This document shows, piece after piece, positions 43,673 to 52,842 of a stretch of DNA of 54,776 bases (position 1 is the stretch's first letter; the number at the start of each line of letters is the position of its first letter). Under the pieces are notes generated by a model that did not search any database, had not been told where the DNA came from, and saw only the letters and a list, made by a program, of their open reading frames with translations. Made by a program: the position numbers and the translations under genes. The stretch comes from Planctomycetota bacterium (GTDB lineage: Bacteria > Planctomycetota > UBA1135 > GCA-002686595): the NCBI GenBank assembly GCA_029259595.1, contig JAJDEW010000033.1, positions 1-54,776 on the forward strand, written 5' to 3'.

Positions 43673-44992
43673 TCACCTCGTGGACGTCGCGGAGTCGAAG
43701 CAGCAGACCGGCGGGCGCTCGTCGCCGGCTCCGAAGCCGCCGTTCGCCCACAGTCGATCCTCGTCGGCGGAGCGGTCGAAGACGCGCACGCCCTCGATCC
43801 ACGTCTCGCGAACGCGCGTGTAGACGGACAGAGGATCGCCATCGAGCAGCACGAAGTCGGCATCCTTGCCGACGCGCAAGCTTCCGATGCGGTCGTCGAG
43901 GTCGAGCATGCGGGCGGCCTCGAGCGTCACCGCTGCCAAGGCCTTGTCGCGCGACATGCCCGCGCGCACTCCGAGGGCGGCGCAGCGCAGGAAGAGCCGC
44001 GAGTCGGTGATCCAGTCGTCGGTGTGGAAAGCGACGCGCACACCGGCGTCCTCGAGCGCCTTGCCGGTGGAAAAGGAGACGTCGCGCGCCTCGAGCTTCC
44101 CGCCCGGGCTGTCGACGACGATGATCGAGCACGGAACGTCGGCCGCGGCGATCTCGCGCGCGACCTTCCATCCGTCGCTGACGTGGTGCAGCACGACGCG
44201 GAAGCCGAACTCCTCGGCCAACCGCAGCACCGTCAGGATGTCGTCGTGGCGGTGGGTGTGGTGATGGACGACGCGCTTTCTGGAAAGCACCTCCGCCAGG
44301 GCTTCGAGCCCGAGGTCGCGCTCCGGTTCGTCGCCGTTCGCGAGCTTTTGGACGTAGGCCTGGGCCTCGACGAAGCGCTGGCGCACGAGCGCCGCCGACT
44401 TCGCACGCGTCCCCGGGAAGGGCGGGTCGCGCCGCGAGTTCGTGCCGTTGGCCATCTTGATGCCTCCGGCGATCGTGCCCTCCGACGTTCGGATCAGGAG
44501 GTCGTCGATCGTGCGTCCGTCGCGCAGCTTCAGGTACAGGGTCTGGCCCGACAGGAGGTGCCCGGAGCCCGGCATGACATTGGCGGTCGTGATGCCGCCG
44601 GCCTGGGCGCGCTGGAACGAAGGCGACAGGGGATTGATCGAGTCGAGGATGCGCACCTCGGGCTGGATCGGCGCCGAGCGATCGCCCGCTCCGCCGCCTC
44701 CGATGTGGCTGTGCGTGTCGACGAGCCCCGGCAGGATCGTGAGCCCGGCGACGTCGCGCACGATCGCGCCGGCGGGGATCGGCGTGGAGTCCAGCGGCCC
44801 GATCCGCGCGATCAAACCCTCGCGCACGACCAGGACGCCGTTCTCGATGGGTGGTCCCTCGATCGGGACGAGGCGCGCCCCGACGAAGGCGATCGGGGTC
44901 GAAGGGCGCGTCTGCGGTGCGCCGGGCGACGCTGCCTGCAGGGCGTACGCGGGGAAGAGGGCCAGGACGGCGAGGAGAGCGGTGATCTGCAC
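43673..44992 (-). CDS. exported amidohydrolase (imidazolonepropionase-like)
   Basis: A 439-residue metal-dependent hydrolase with a signal peptide (LLAVLALFPAYALQAAS). The N- and C-terminal strands form the small beta-sandwich (GARLVPIEGPPIENGVLVVR; DDRIGSLRVGKDADFVLLDG). Metal ligands are present: VDTHSHIG (His94, His96), VVHHHTHRHDD, FRVVLHHVSDG and the Asp of VAFHTDDW. Related to the exported imidazolonepropionase/prolidase-like amidohydrolases; substrate unknown. It is the first gene of a two-gene unit with the inactive-looking paralog. Confidence 0.9.
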   Translation of the reverse strand: MQITALLAVLALFPAYALQAASPGAPQTRPSTPIAFVGARLVPIEGPPIENGVLVVREGLIARIGPLDSTPIPAGAIVRDVAGLTILPGLVDTHSHIGGGGAGDRSAPIQPEVRILDSINPLSPSFQRAQAGGITTANVMPGSGHLLSGQTLYLKLRDGRTIDDLLIRTSEGTIAGGIKMANGTNSRRDPPFPGTRAKSAALVRQRFVEAQAYVQKLANGDEPERDLGLEALAEVLSRKRVVHHHTHRHDDILTVLRLAEEFGFRVVLHHVSDGWKVAREIAAADVPCSIIVVDSPGGKLEARDVSFSTGKALEDAGVRVAFHTDDWITDSRLFLRCAALGVRAGMSRDKALAAVTLEAARMLDLDDRIGSLRVGKDADFVLLDGDPLSVYTRVRETWIEGVRVFDRSADEDRLWANGGFGAGDERPPVCCFDSATSTR

Positions 44993-45148
44993 CCTCTACT
45001 CATGCCGAATCCGAGCGCGCAGTGCAAAGCCCCGTCCGGCTCGCCGGGCGGGTCGGGCCAGCGTGGCACCGAACCTGCGCCGCGCGCTCGAAGCGTGCGG
45101 GAAAGTGATCCTGCTTGCGCGCGGCCCGGATAGGCTCTCGCTCGAAAC

Positions 45149-46147
45149 ATGGAGCGCGGACGCAAGATCGTGAACCGACCCCGGGTGGGCATCGTCGGGG
45201 CGAGCGGGCTGGTCGGACGAACCTTGCTCCGCGTGCTCGCCGAGCGCCGCCTTCCATGCCGTGAGCTGCGGCTCTTCGGCCTGCGTGCGGTCGGGCGCGA
45301 GCTGGCCTTCGGCGCGCGCCGTCTCGGCGTGGAGGCCTTCGAGGACGCGCGCCCGTCGGACCTCGACCTGCTCTTCTACGCCGGGCCGGCGGCGCTCGCG
45401 CGCGAGCGCCTGGCCGCGTTCGTCGAAGCGGGAGTGCTCGTGATCGACAAGTCGAGCGTCCACCGCCTGGATCCGAGCGTGCCCCTGGTCGTGCCCGAGC
45501 TGAACGCCGCCGCCCTCGGGCAGCACGCGGGCCTCGTCGCGACTCCCAACTGCACGACGATCGGGGTCGTGCTGGCCCTGGCGCCGCTCGTGGCGCTGGC
45601 GGAGCCCGACGCGATCGTCGTCACGACGACGCAGGCGATCAGCGGCGTCGGGCGCGAGGCGCTCGAAGCGTTCCGCGCCGCGCGTGGCGCGGCCGAGCGG
45701 CGCCCTGGGAGCGTGGACGGTGACGTGTGGACCCACTGCGGTGCCCTGGACGCGGAGGGCTGCTCGGAAGAGGAGCACAAGCTGCGCGACGAATCGCGCA
45801 AGATCCTCGCGCGTCCCGCGCTGGCGCTGGATGCGACGACCCTGCGCGTTCCGGTCGAGGTCGGGCATGGCGCGAGCCTTTGGCTGCGCTTTCCCGCGAC
45901 GCTCGCGCGCGGGGACGTGTGCGCGGCCCTGGAGCGGGCACCGGGCGTCGTCCTGCGCACGGATGCACCAGGACAGGCCGAAGTGGCCGGGCGCGACGAG
46001 GTGCTGGTTTCGCGCGTACGGACGCGGAACGCGGAAGGGGGGAGCGTGGTGCAGCTGTTCTGCGCGGTGGACAACCTGCGCAAGGGCGCCGCCACGAACG
46101 CCGTTCAGATCGCGGAGCTCTTGCTCAGCGGCCCTTCTTCGGAATGA
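45149..46147 (+). CDS. asd: aspartate-semialdehyde dehydrogenase
   Basis: A 332-residue NADP-dependent dehydrogenase. RVGIVGASGLVGRTLLRVLA is the Rossmann loop, VATPNCTTIGVVLAL holds the catalytic Cys, TTTQAISGVGREALEAF and LRVPVEVGHGASLWLRFP are the dimerisation and catalytic His region, and VDNLRKGAATNAVQIAELLL is the C-terminal signature. It reduces L-aspartyl-4-phosphate to the semialdehyde for Lys, Thr, Met and diaminopimelate synthesis. ATG 45149 is chosen; GTG 45170 is closer to the first strand. Its last 23 bases overlap the convergent alpha/beta-hydrolase gene. Confidence 0.95.
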   Translation: MERGRKIVNRPRVGIVGASGLVGRTLLRVLAERRLPCRELRLFGLRAVGRELAFGARRLGVEAFEDARPSDLDLLFYAGPAALARERLAAFVEAGVLVIDKSSVHRLDPSVPLVVPELNAAALGQHAGLVATPNCTTIGVVLALAPLVALAEPDAIVVTTTQAISGVGREALEAFRAARGAAERRPGSVDGDVWTHCGALDAEGCSEEEHKLRDESRKILARPALALDATTLRVPVEVGHGASLWLRFPATLARGDVCAALERAPGVVLRTDAPGQAEVAGRDEVLVSRVRTRNAEGGSVVQLFCAVDNLRKGAATNAVQIAELLLSGPSSE

Positions 46148-46907
46148 CGGTGTCCCTGAGCCACTTCACCATTTTCGAGGCGGCCTTCTTGTCTTCGATC
46201 GAGCGCTCGATCTTCGGCGAGCAGAACACGACCTCGACGTAGGGATAGGGTTCGGTCACGGCGTTGGCCTCCTGGGCCATCCGTTCGGTCGTCGAGCGCA
46301 GGCCTTTGTTCGTGACCACGAAGGTCGGCGTGCCCTCGATCTCGAGGATGTCCGAGGCCACGTCGAAGCCGAGCTCCTTGGGCTTGGGATCCATCAGCCC
46401 GACGCAACGGACGTTTTCGTCGCGCGAAGCGTGCCGGACGGCGAGCGCGCAGCCCGAGCCGAAGCCGACCAGCGAGAGGTTGGTCTTGTGAACCCCGTCC
46501 TGCTCCAGGAGCCAATTCGCCGCCGCCTCGACGTCGCGCGGTGCGAAGGCCCAGAGCGACTGGCGACCCGCCTCGTCGAGTTGCACCCAACTCTTGTCGG
46601 GAGCCGCACTCTGGCCATGTCCGCGCAGGTCGAACGTCAACACGAAAAAGCCGCTCTTCTGCAGGCGCTCGGCGACGTAGTCCATCTCCATCCGGTTGCC
46701 GCCGGCGTCGTGCACGAGCAGGGCGGCGGGCGAGAGCTGGCCGCTCTTCTTGGGCTCGTAGAACGTGCCGGCGAGCTTCAGGTCGTCCTTCGTGACGATC
46801 TCGACCTTGCGCGTGTCGGCGCGCGGTGCCGTGAGCACGGCCGCCGAGAGCGCGGAGGAGAAGATCGGAGCCGCGACGAAGCCGGCCAGGATCAGGGCTC
46901 GATGCAT
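46125..46907 (-). CDS. exported alpha/beta-hydrolase-like protein with altered nucleophile elbow
   Basis: A 260-residue protein with a signal peptide (ALILAGFVAAPIFSSALSAA). Alpha/beta-hydrolase layout: AALLVHDAGGNRMEMDYVAE, FFVLTFDLRGHGQSAA, and the elbow LSLVGFGSGCALAVRHAS. The elbow aligns with VGHSMG, so the usual Ser is Gly and a Ser sits one position later. The C-terminal region (FVVTNKGLRSTTERM) has no clear Asp-His pair, so activity is doubtful. The start is the ATG giving the signal peptide. It converges with asd and overlaps it by 23 bp. Confidence 0.75.
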   Translation of the reverse strand: MHRALILAGFVAAPIFSSALSAAVLTAPRADTRKVEIVTKDDLKLAGTFYEPKKSGQLSPAALLVHDAGGNRMEMDYVAERLQKSGFFVLTFDLRGHGQSAAPDKSWVQLDEAGRQSLWAFAPRDVEAAANWLLEQDGVHKTNLSLVGFGSGCALAVRHASRDENVRCVGLMDPKPKELGFDVASDILEIEGTPTFVVTNKGLRSTTERMAQEANAVTEPYPYVEVVFCSPKIERSIEDKKAASKMVKWLRDTVIPKKGR

Positions 46908-46975
46908 GTCTCGGGGAGTGTCAGGGGTGGTGGTGGCCCGGAGGGGGAGAGAGGCGATGAGGAGCGAGTATGCGT

Positions 46976-46998
46976 ACGGCCACCGCGAGGGTGGCCGT
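46976..46998 (-). promoter_or_regulatory. perfect 9-bp inverted repeat in the upstream region of the alpha/beta-hydrolase
   Basis: ACGGCCACC and GGTGGCCGT flank a 5-nt spacer, about 70 bp before the start codon. On the minus strand a CATACT box follows 3 bp after it (46967-46972), so the palindrome could be an operator, or a hairpin in the leader of a transcript from the upstream promoter. Confidence 0.4.
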
Positions 46999-47073
46999 CG
47001 ATGACCCGCAGGCAGCTTCGAGGGAACTTGGGTAGAGGGATGGTTCGCTTCGGAGCGCCTCGAGTCGGGCCAG

Positions 47074-47101
47074 ACTGTAGTGGATCGATCCGGGCGAACA
47101 A
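47074..47101 (-). promoter_or_regulatory. candidate promoter for the alpha/beta-hydrolase gene
   Basis: On the minus strand, TTGTTC (47096-47101) and TACAGT (47074-47079) are spaced 16 bp apart, about 167 bp before the start codon at 46907. The rest of the 376-bp gap 46908-47283 has no gene that I can recognise. Confidence 0.4.
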
Positions 47102-47283
47102 GGGCTCTAGCCACTGGTCGACCCCCGGATACGGAACCTTTCGCGTTTAAAACAGGTAAGCGGGGAAGGGGCCCGCAAGCACGTCCAGACCGGGGGGCAA
47201 GGTTGCGATCCGGCGTCGAGTCGCAGGATCGCGCTGCGCGCCGGTGGCACGCTCCGGGCCCTTGACGCGGCCACGGGAAGGCT

Positions 47284-49449
47284 TCAGCCGAGCTCGAGCT
47301 GGCGTCGGGCGTCGACCTCGCCGCGGTTGATGGCATCGATCGCGTCCTCGAGCCGGTCACCGAGTTCGTCCCGCTCGTCCAGTGTGCGCTTGACCTGCTT
47401 CATGAGCTGCAGCGCCATCCGCATCACGCGACAGAGGTCGCCGAGCGGCGTGTCGCAGGCTGCGCCGACCTCCTCGAAATCGACGCCCTCGTACCAGGCC
47501 AGGACGGCCGGCGTGAGGCCCCAGTCGGCGACCTTGAGCGGGATCGGGACGTCGTAGTTGGCTTCGGTCAAGGCGATCCGGCGCAGGGTCTGGTCCACGT
47601 GCCGGCGCACGCCGCCGAACATGCGGGCGGGGACGTAGGTTCCGCCTTGTCCACGTCGTTCCTCGTGAACCAGTCCGACGAAGACGACGGCGAGGGCCTT
47701 CGGCGGCAGGGTCTCGAACACGCCCTGGAAGAGCATCTCGGTGATCTGCAACTCGAAGCCGTAGAGCAGGCGCGCGACCTTGCCTTTGGCCGTGAGATCG
47801 TCGTCCTCGTCGATGTAGCCGAGCTCGAGCAAGAGCGCGAGGTGGGCCTCGACCTGGGCGCGTTGGAAGCGGCGGTTCTGCTCGCGCGCCTTCTTGCTCT
47901 TGGCGCGGTGCTGGAACTGATTGAAGGACTTCTCCCAGGCCTCGGACAGGCGCTCGCGGCCGAGGTAGGACAAGAGATGCAGGATCGAGGAGTACGAGAG
48001 CCGGAAGCGGCTCTCGACGGCCTCGGGCTTGCCTCCGAGGATGCGCGCGAGCGGCGCCTCGCGCAGGGACTTGGGATCCAGCACGGAGACGACGAGACCT
48101 TCCGTATCGAGTCCCTGCCGGCCGGCGCGCCCGGCCATCTGCATGTAGTCGCGCGTGCGCAGGTAGTCGAACTGAACGCCGTCGAACTTGCGCAGGGACC
48201 CGAAGACGGCCGTCCGAGCGGGCATGTTGATGCCGAGCGCGAAGGTCTCCGTCGTGAAGAGCATCTTGAGGAGGCCCGACGTGAACATGCGCTCGACGAT
48301 CTCCTTGTGGATCGGGAGCATGCCCGCGTGGTGGAAGCCGACGCCATGCCGAGCGAGCTGAAAGACCTCGCCCGTCAGTTCGGCCTCGTCGAGCTGGAAG
48401 AGCTCGACCAGCTCGTGCGAGAGCTTCTCCATCCGAGCGGTTTCCTCGGCGTTCAAGAGCTCGCGCTTCTGATTCTGATAGGCGAGTCGCTCGCAGTCGC
48501 GACGGCTGAACGAGAAGATCAGCGTGGGCAGCAGGTCCTCGTCCTGCAGGGTGTCGAACAGGCGCCCGATCCCGGTCTCCGGCCGCGGCGGTCGCACGTT
48601 GCGCCCACCTCGGCCGCGCTTGGGGCGGCGCGGGGGGCGGGCGGCGTGCTTTTCGACCCAGCCGAGTCGTTCGAGGGGGAAGATGCCCGCTTCCTTCTCG
48701 AAGAGGCGGTGCTTGAGCGGAACCGGCCGGCGATCGGAATGCAGGACCGCGAGTTCGTGCGGGCGGATCTCGCCCAGCCACGTGCCGAGTTGGTCCAGGT
48801 TCTTGATCGTGGCCGACAGGCAGATGAACCGGATGTCCGGGGGGGCGAAGATCAGGCTCTCCTCCCAGACCGTGCCGCGCTCGAGGTCGTCCATGAAGTG
48901 GACCTCGTCGAAGATGACGTAATCGACCTCGCTCAACCCGGCGGGGTTTTCGAAGATCGAGTTGCGCAGGATCTCCGTCGTCATGATCAGCACCTGCGCG
49001 CGCGGGTGGATCGTGACGTCGCCGGTCATCAGCCCGACATCGATGTCCGGATCATCGCGAAAGTCGCGGTATTTCTGGTTCGAGAGCGCCTTGATCGGGG
49101 CCGTGTAGACACAGCGGCGGCCGCGCGCGACGGCATCGGCGATGGCGTACTCCGCGACGAGCGTCTTGCCCGCTCCGGTCGGCGCGGAGAGCAGGACGTT
49201 CTTGTTCTCCCGGATGGCCTCGATGGCCTCGATCTGGAAGTGCAAGAGCTGGAAGCCCTTCCAGCGTGTCACGCGGCCGCTGGAGTCGGTTCCCGTCGTC
49301 TCGGCGCGTCCGGCTGCGCTCGTGGACGCGGGGCTCGCGGAGATTTCGGACGTCCCGGGTGTCGTCGCAGCGCTTCCGCGCCTGGCCCGCGACCGTTTGC
49401 GGGGCGGACGCGGATCGCGTGCGGGGGGATCGGGAGTGGAGCTCGACAT
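47284..49449 (-). CDS. Ski2/Mtr4-like DExH-box helicase
   Basis: A 721-residue SF2 helicase. A basic, disordered N-terminus (60-70 residues; PRPPRKRSRARRG) precedes RecA domain 1: LLHFQIEAIEAIRENKNVLL, Walker A APTGAGKT, APIKALSNQKYRDF, DEVH in VIFDEVHFMDD, and FICLSATIKNLDQL. Domain 2 has VGFHHAGMLPIHKEIVERMF, FALGINMPARTAVFGSL and motif VI MQMAGRAGRQGLD. A C-terminal DSHCT-like helical region follows (VMRMALQLMKQVKRTLDERD). Similar to HelY and RNA-exosome helicases Ski2/Mtr4, so RNA unwinding or degradation is the likely role. The start is the ATG at 49449; the upstream in-frame part looks non-coding. Confidence 0.93.
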   Translation of the reverse strand: MSSSTPDPPARDPRPPRKRSRARRGSAATTPGTSEISASPASTSAAGRAETTGTDSSGRVTRWKGFQLLHFQIEAIEAIRENKNVLLSAPTGAGKTLVAEYAIADAVARGRRCVYTAPIKALSNQKYRDFRDDPDIDVGLMTGDVTIHPRAQVLIMTTEILRNSIFENPAGLSEVDYVIFDEVHFMDDLERGTVWEESLIFAPPDIRFICLSATIKNLDQLGTWLGEIRPHELAVLHSDRRPVPLKHRLFEKEAGIFPLERLGWVEKHAARPPRRPKRGRGGRNVRPPRPETGIGRLFDTLQDEDLLPTLIFSFSRRDCERLAYQNQKRELLNAEETARMEKLSHELVELFQLDEAELTGEVFQLARHGVGFHHAGMLPIHKEIVERMFTSGLLKMLFTTETFALGINMPARTAVFGSLRKFDGVQFDYLRTRDYMQMAGRAGRQGLDTEGLVVSVLDPKSLREAPLARILGGKPEAVESRFRLSYSSILHLLSYLGRERLSEAWEKSFNQFQHRAKSKKAREQNRRFQRAQVEAHLALLLELGYIDEDDDLTAKGKVARLLYGFELQITEMLFQGVFETLPPKALAVVFVGLVHEERRGQGGTYVPARMFGGVRRHVDQTLRRIALTEANYDVPIPLKVADWGLTPAVLAWYEGVDFEEVGAACDTPLGDLCRVMRMALQLMKQVKRTLDERDELGDRLEDAIDAINRGEVDARRQLELG

Positions 49450-49605
49450 GCGCGTGCGGCCGGCATCGTGACGTGTCGCCCCGCGTCGAGAAAGGCTGAT
49501 CTCGACGAGTGCTGCAGGAATCCTCCTCCGTGCGCTTGAGCGCGGAGGGTCCAACCCGTATCAAGGGTCGAGTCCCCGAGCCCCGAGGCCCCAGGCGCAA
49601 TTCCC

Positions 49606-49881
49606 ATGGATCGTCCGCAGAGTTCCCATCAGCCGTCCCGCATCGAGCGCCAGTTGGCCCATCTCAAGATCCTTTCGCGCCTCCTGAGCCACGAGCTGCA
49701 CGCCCAGGCCAGCCCCCGGATCACGCTTTCGCGGGACGAGGTGCTCGAGATCCAGACCAGCATCGACCTGTTCATCGAGGAGTGTCTGCGGGCCACGAAG
49801 GGTGCTGGCGGCCTGGTCGGTGGCGGATTCGGGGCCGGCGGCGAGCTCGAAGTGCAGGCCGTTCCCGCCCGCGTGAACTGA
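49606..49881 (+). CDS. hypothetical small protein, 91 residues
   Basis: A short cytoplasmic protein: helical RIERQLAHLKILSRLLSHEL, then TLSRDEVLEIQTSIDLFIEE, and a Gly-rich tail (GAGGLVGGGFGAGGELEVQA). GC3 and placement (divergent from the helicase by 156 bp, 16 bp before the FtsQ-like gene) support a real gene. I recognise no family. It could be a structural or regulatory partner of the following membrane proteins; no function is claimed. Confidence 0.6.
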   Translation: MDRPQSSHQPSRIERQLAHLKILSRLLSHELHAQASPRITLSRDEVLEIQTSIDLFIEECLRATKGAGGLVGGGFGAGGELEVQAVPARVN

Positions 49882-49897
49882 ACCCCGGGACCGGACG

Positions 49898-51055
49898 GTG
49901 CGTTCTTGGCACCGGCCGACCCCAAGCCTCGCCTTGCGGCGAACCCCAGGCGACCGCTGCCCCGGTCGCGACCCCGTCTTGAATCCGCGCCCAGGCAAGG
50001 AGACGCCCCCCCCGAGCGAAGCCGCGCGCGGGCGCAGCGGTCGCGGGCTCCTCTTGGTGCTGCTCCTCGCGGCGGTGGCCTCGATCGTCGTGCTGGGCCT
50101 GCGCGCCGGTGCCCGCGCCAGCGGTTTCGGGGAGATCGATCCGGCCGGCTTGACCCTGGGGGAGCTGCCGTCCTGGGCCGACGCGCGCTGGACCGAGGAG
50201 TTCGAGCGCGTTCTGGGAGCCTACGCACCCTTCTCCGCCGAGGACGAACGCGCGCTGGACGAGCTGCGCCAGCTCGTCGCGAGCTTTCCCTTCGTCGAAG
50301 CCGTCGGCCCGCCGCGCGTGCACTGGCCGGACGGACTCGAGCTCGATATCGCGGTGCGCCGACCGGTTGCGAGCCTTCCGCTCGAGGACGGCTTTCTGCT
50401 CGTGGCCGCCGATGGAACGATCCTCACGGGGTTCTGGCCCCTGCCGCCCCGCATCGACGGGGTGACGCTGCCGATCCTCGGGCCGCTGTCCGACGTCGAG
50501 ACCGTCTTTCGCTGGGCCGAGCCCGGGGATTGGCTCGTCGAAGAGGCGCATACCGATGCGCTCGACGTGGCCGTCTCCCTCGCGCAGCACCTGAGTCGCG
50601 ACGAGCGCCGGGAGCTCGGCGCGCTCGTGATCGACGCGAGCCGTGGACGTCAGACTTCGGTGGAGGAGCCCGGAGTGCGGCTCGAACTCGAGGACGAGCG
50701 CTTGATCCTGTTCGGTCGGCCGCCCTACTTCGACGCGCCCGGTGAGCTGCCGGTCGCGGCCAAGTGGGCCGCGGTCCGGCGTGCCCAAGCGCTCGGCGAG
50801 GGCTGGCGGCTCGTGGATGTGCGCTGGGACCGGCCGGAGATCGTGCTCGCCACGCCCCCGTTGCTCGAGGCGCCCGAGACCGCCGCGGCCGAGGGGACGA
50901 ACCCGCGCTCGCCGGCCCGCCGGGCGAGCGCTCCGGTGGACCTCGTGGACCCGCTGGACCGGGGCCTTCCGGGTGACCTGGGCTTGGGCGACACGGGCCA
51001 GGGCGACACGAGGCGGGGGCGCGGCGACGAGCGCCTCGCCGGTCTCGTGCGGTGA
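49898..51055 (+). CDS. FtsQ/DivIB-like single-pass membrane protein
   Basis: A 385-residue protein with a short Arg/Pro-rich cytoplasmic N-terminus, one transmembrane helix (about 51-68, LLLVLLLAAVASIVVLGL) and an outer part. It contains FPFVEAVGPPRVHWPDGLEL followed by DIAVRRPVASLPLEDGFLLV and AADGTILTGF, the pattern of the POTRA/beta region of FtsQ-type division proteins (PxxLxIxVxERxPVA). The C-terminal 60 residues are Pro/Gly/Arg-rich. The FtsQ assignment is an inference from topology and this motif; mur or ftsA/ftsZ genes are not nearby. Start (GTG 49898) is uncertain. It overlaps the next gene (GTGA). Confidence 0.55.
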   Translation: MRSWHRPTPSLALRRTPGDRCPGRDPVLNPRPGKETPPPSEAARGRSGRGLLLVLLLAAVASIVVLGLRAGARASGFGEIDPAGLTLGELPSWADARWTEEFERVLGAYAPFSAEDERALDELRQLVASFPFVEAVGPPRVHWPDGLELDIAVRRPVASLPLEDGFLLVAADGTILTGFWPLPPRIDGVTLPILGPLSDVETVFRWAEPGDWLVEEAHTDALDVAVSLAQHLSRDERRELGALVIDASRGRQTSVEEPGVRLELEDERLILFGRPPYFDAPGELPVAAKWAAVRRAQALGEGWRLVDVRWDRPEIVLATPPLLEAPETAAAEGTNPRSPARRASAPVDLVDPLDRGLPGDLGLGDTGQGDTRRGRGDERLAGLVR

Positions 51056-52785
51056 ACGCCCCACGCAACCCGTCGGCGCCACCGGACGCGGGCGGTGTGC
51101 TGCTCCCCTGCATCCTGGCGCTCTCGCTCGGCCTCGCGCTGCTCGAGTTCGGTTCGGGTGGCGCGCTCGTCGTGGTCGGGGCCACGCACTCCGGAAGCAT
51201 CCTGCTCGTCTGGCTCGCGCTCGCGACGCTGCCGCGGCGGCGGGGGCCGAGCGAGGGACGCACAGCGCTCTTCGCCTACCTCGCTCCGGCGTTGGCGGTG
51301 GGCCTGGCGCTCGACCTCGAACGCGGGGCCGAGCCGAGCGAGCTCGCGGGGCTCACGACCTGCGGGCTCGTGTTGCTCGCGCTCTGGAACGAGGTCGGGC
51401 GGACGGGCGTCGGCTGGATCTGGTTCGTGGCGCTGCCCCTTTCCGCGGGCCTCGCGGTCGCCCTCGGTTGGGCGGGGGAGGCTTCGGGCCAGCTCGCCCC
51501 CCAGCCGGCGCTGCTCGACGCGCTCGCCGCGACCCCGCTCGTCTGGGCCTTCGATTGGACCCGGGCGGGGGGCCTGCGCGAGCCCGCCCTGGCGAGCGAA
51601 CTCGGGGCGTTGGCCCTGGCGTGCGTGGCGCTCGGCCTCGCGCAGCGCTGGCGGCGAACCGCCGCCGTGGGTTCCGAGGGGAGCGCCGAGTACGGGGCGG
51701 GCAACGCGGAGGTCGGGGAGCGTTCGCTCTTCGGCGCCTGGCCCTGGCTCGCGCTCGCGCCGTTCCTTGCCCAGGAGACCGAGCTGCGCGGGTACGCGGC
51801 CGAATTCGACGTCGAGGGGCCCGTGACCGTGCTCGAGGTGGACTGCGGCGCGGACGGGCTGACTGCGACGGAGCTCGCGCTCGGTCCCGGGGAACGCCGT
51901 CGTGTGCGGCTCGTGCTCCCGGTGCGCTCGCCCTTGGGCGTGGACGGGCTCGCGTCCCTGCCACGACCGACGCTGCGTGTGCTCGGCCCGAACGCGGAGG
52001 CGGCCGCGGGTTCGGCGCGCTTTGCGGACTGGAGCGCCCGCCAACCGGCCGAACGCTTCGAGCGTCTGCCGCCGCTCCTGCGCCGGGGCCCGCGGCCGAC
52101 GGTCGCGGCGCGCCCCGCAGGCCTGGGAGCAAGCGTCGTGCTGGCGCTCGCCGCGCTCGTCTGCGTGCTGGTGGCCCTGCGCAGGCGACCCTGGCTGCAA
52201 CTCGCCACCGGTCTCGGCGGGGCGCTTCTCTGCTTCCATCTGACGCGCGCCGGCCCGAGTCGCGCGGGCCCTGGCATCGAGCTCTGGGACGGGGATCTCG
52301 TCGCGGGTGCGGGACTGCGGATCCGCGCGCGGGCGGGCGAGCTCGAAGCGCCCTTCGATCTGCTCGCGGTGCGACCGGAGGGACTCGCGCTGCGGATCGA
52401 ATGCGAAGGGGAAGAGCCGCTTCGGGTGCGGGGAGCCGGCGAGCTCTTCGGCCTGCGTTTCGCCCCGCCGCCCCTGGGCGCGGAGGGCGGCGACCTGCGG
52501 CCGCCCCTGGCCGCGGTCTGGACGCGGGTCCCCGGCGGAGCCTGGGTCGCGCGCGGCGCGCTGGCGAGCTCCGGTTCGCTGGCCGAGGCCCTGGGCGACG
52601 CGGCCCTCGGACTCGACCCGAGCGCTCCCGGCCAGGGACAGCTGCCCGGTTGGTTGGCCGGCGCACCGAGCACCGCGCTGGGGGAGCTCGTCGGGCGCCG
52701 GGTCGCGACGGAGCCCGGTCCCGAGCGCTGGATCCGCGTGCGGGGCCTCGACGCGGAGGTTCTCGCGGGTCCCGAAGGGCCTTGA
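51052..52785 (+). CDS. unknown polytopic membrane protein
   Basis: A 577-residue protein starting with a GTG inside the stop of the FtsQ-like gene. The N-terminal half has about five or six hydrophobic helices (VLLPCILALSLGLALLEFGS, GSILLVWLALATL, TALFAYLAPALAVGLALDL, WIWFVALPLSAGLAVALGW). A beta-rich outer loop follows (FDVEGPVTVLEVDCGADG), then two more helices (about 360-395) and a C-terminal soluble region (LRIRARAGELEAPFDLLAVR). I recognise no family. The translational overlap suggests that it works with the FtsQ-like protein. Confidence 0.6.
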   Translation: MNAPRNPSAPPDAGGVLLPCILALSLGLALLEFGSGGALVVVGATHSGSILLVWLALATLPRRRGPSEGRTALFAYLAPALAVGLALDLERGAEPSELAGLTTCGLVLLALWNEVGRTGVGWIWFVALPLSAGLAVALGWAGEASGQLAPQPALLDALAATPLVWAFDWTRAGGLREPALASELGALALACVALGLAQRWRRTAAVGSEGSAEYGAGNAEVGERSLFGAWPWLALAPFLAQETELRGYAAEFDVEGPVTVLEVDCGADGLTATELALGPGERRRVRLVLPVRSPLGVDGLASLPRPTLRVLGPNAEAAAGSARFADWSARQPAERFERLPPLLRRGPRPTVAARPAGLGASVVLALAALVCVLVALRRRPWLQLATGLGGALLCFHLTRAGPSRAGPGIELWDGDLVAGAGLRIRARAGELEAPFDLLAVRPEGLALRIECEGEEPLRVRGAGELFGLRFAPPPLGAEGGDLRPPLAAVWTRVPGGAWVARGALASSGSLAEALGDAALGLDPSAPGQGQLPGWLAGAPSTALGELVGRRVATEPGPERWIRVRGLDAEVLAGPEGP

Positions 52786-52842
52786 CCCCCGCTCGGCGCC
52801 CGTGCTCGCCGGAGGATCGTGGCAACGGTTCCCGGAAAGGGA

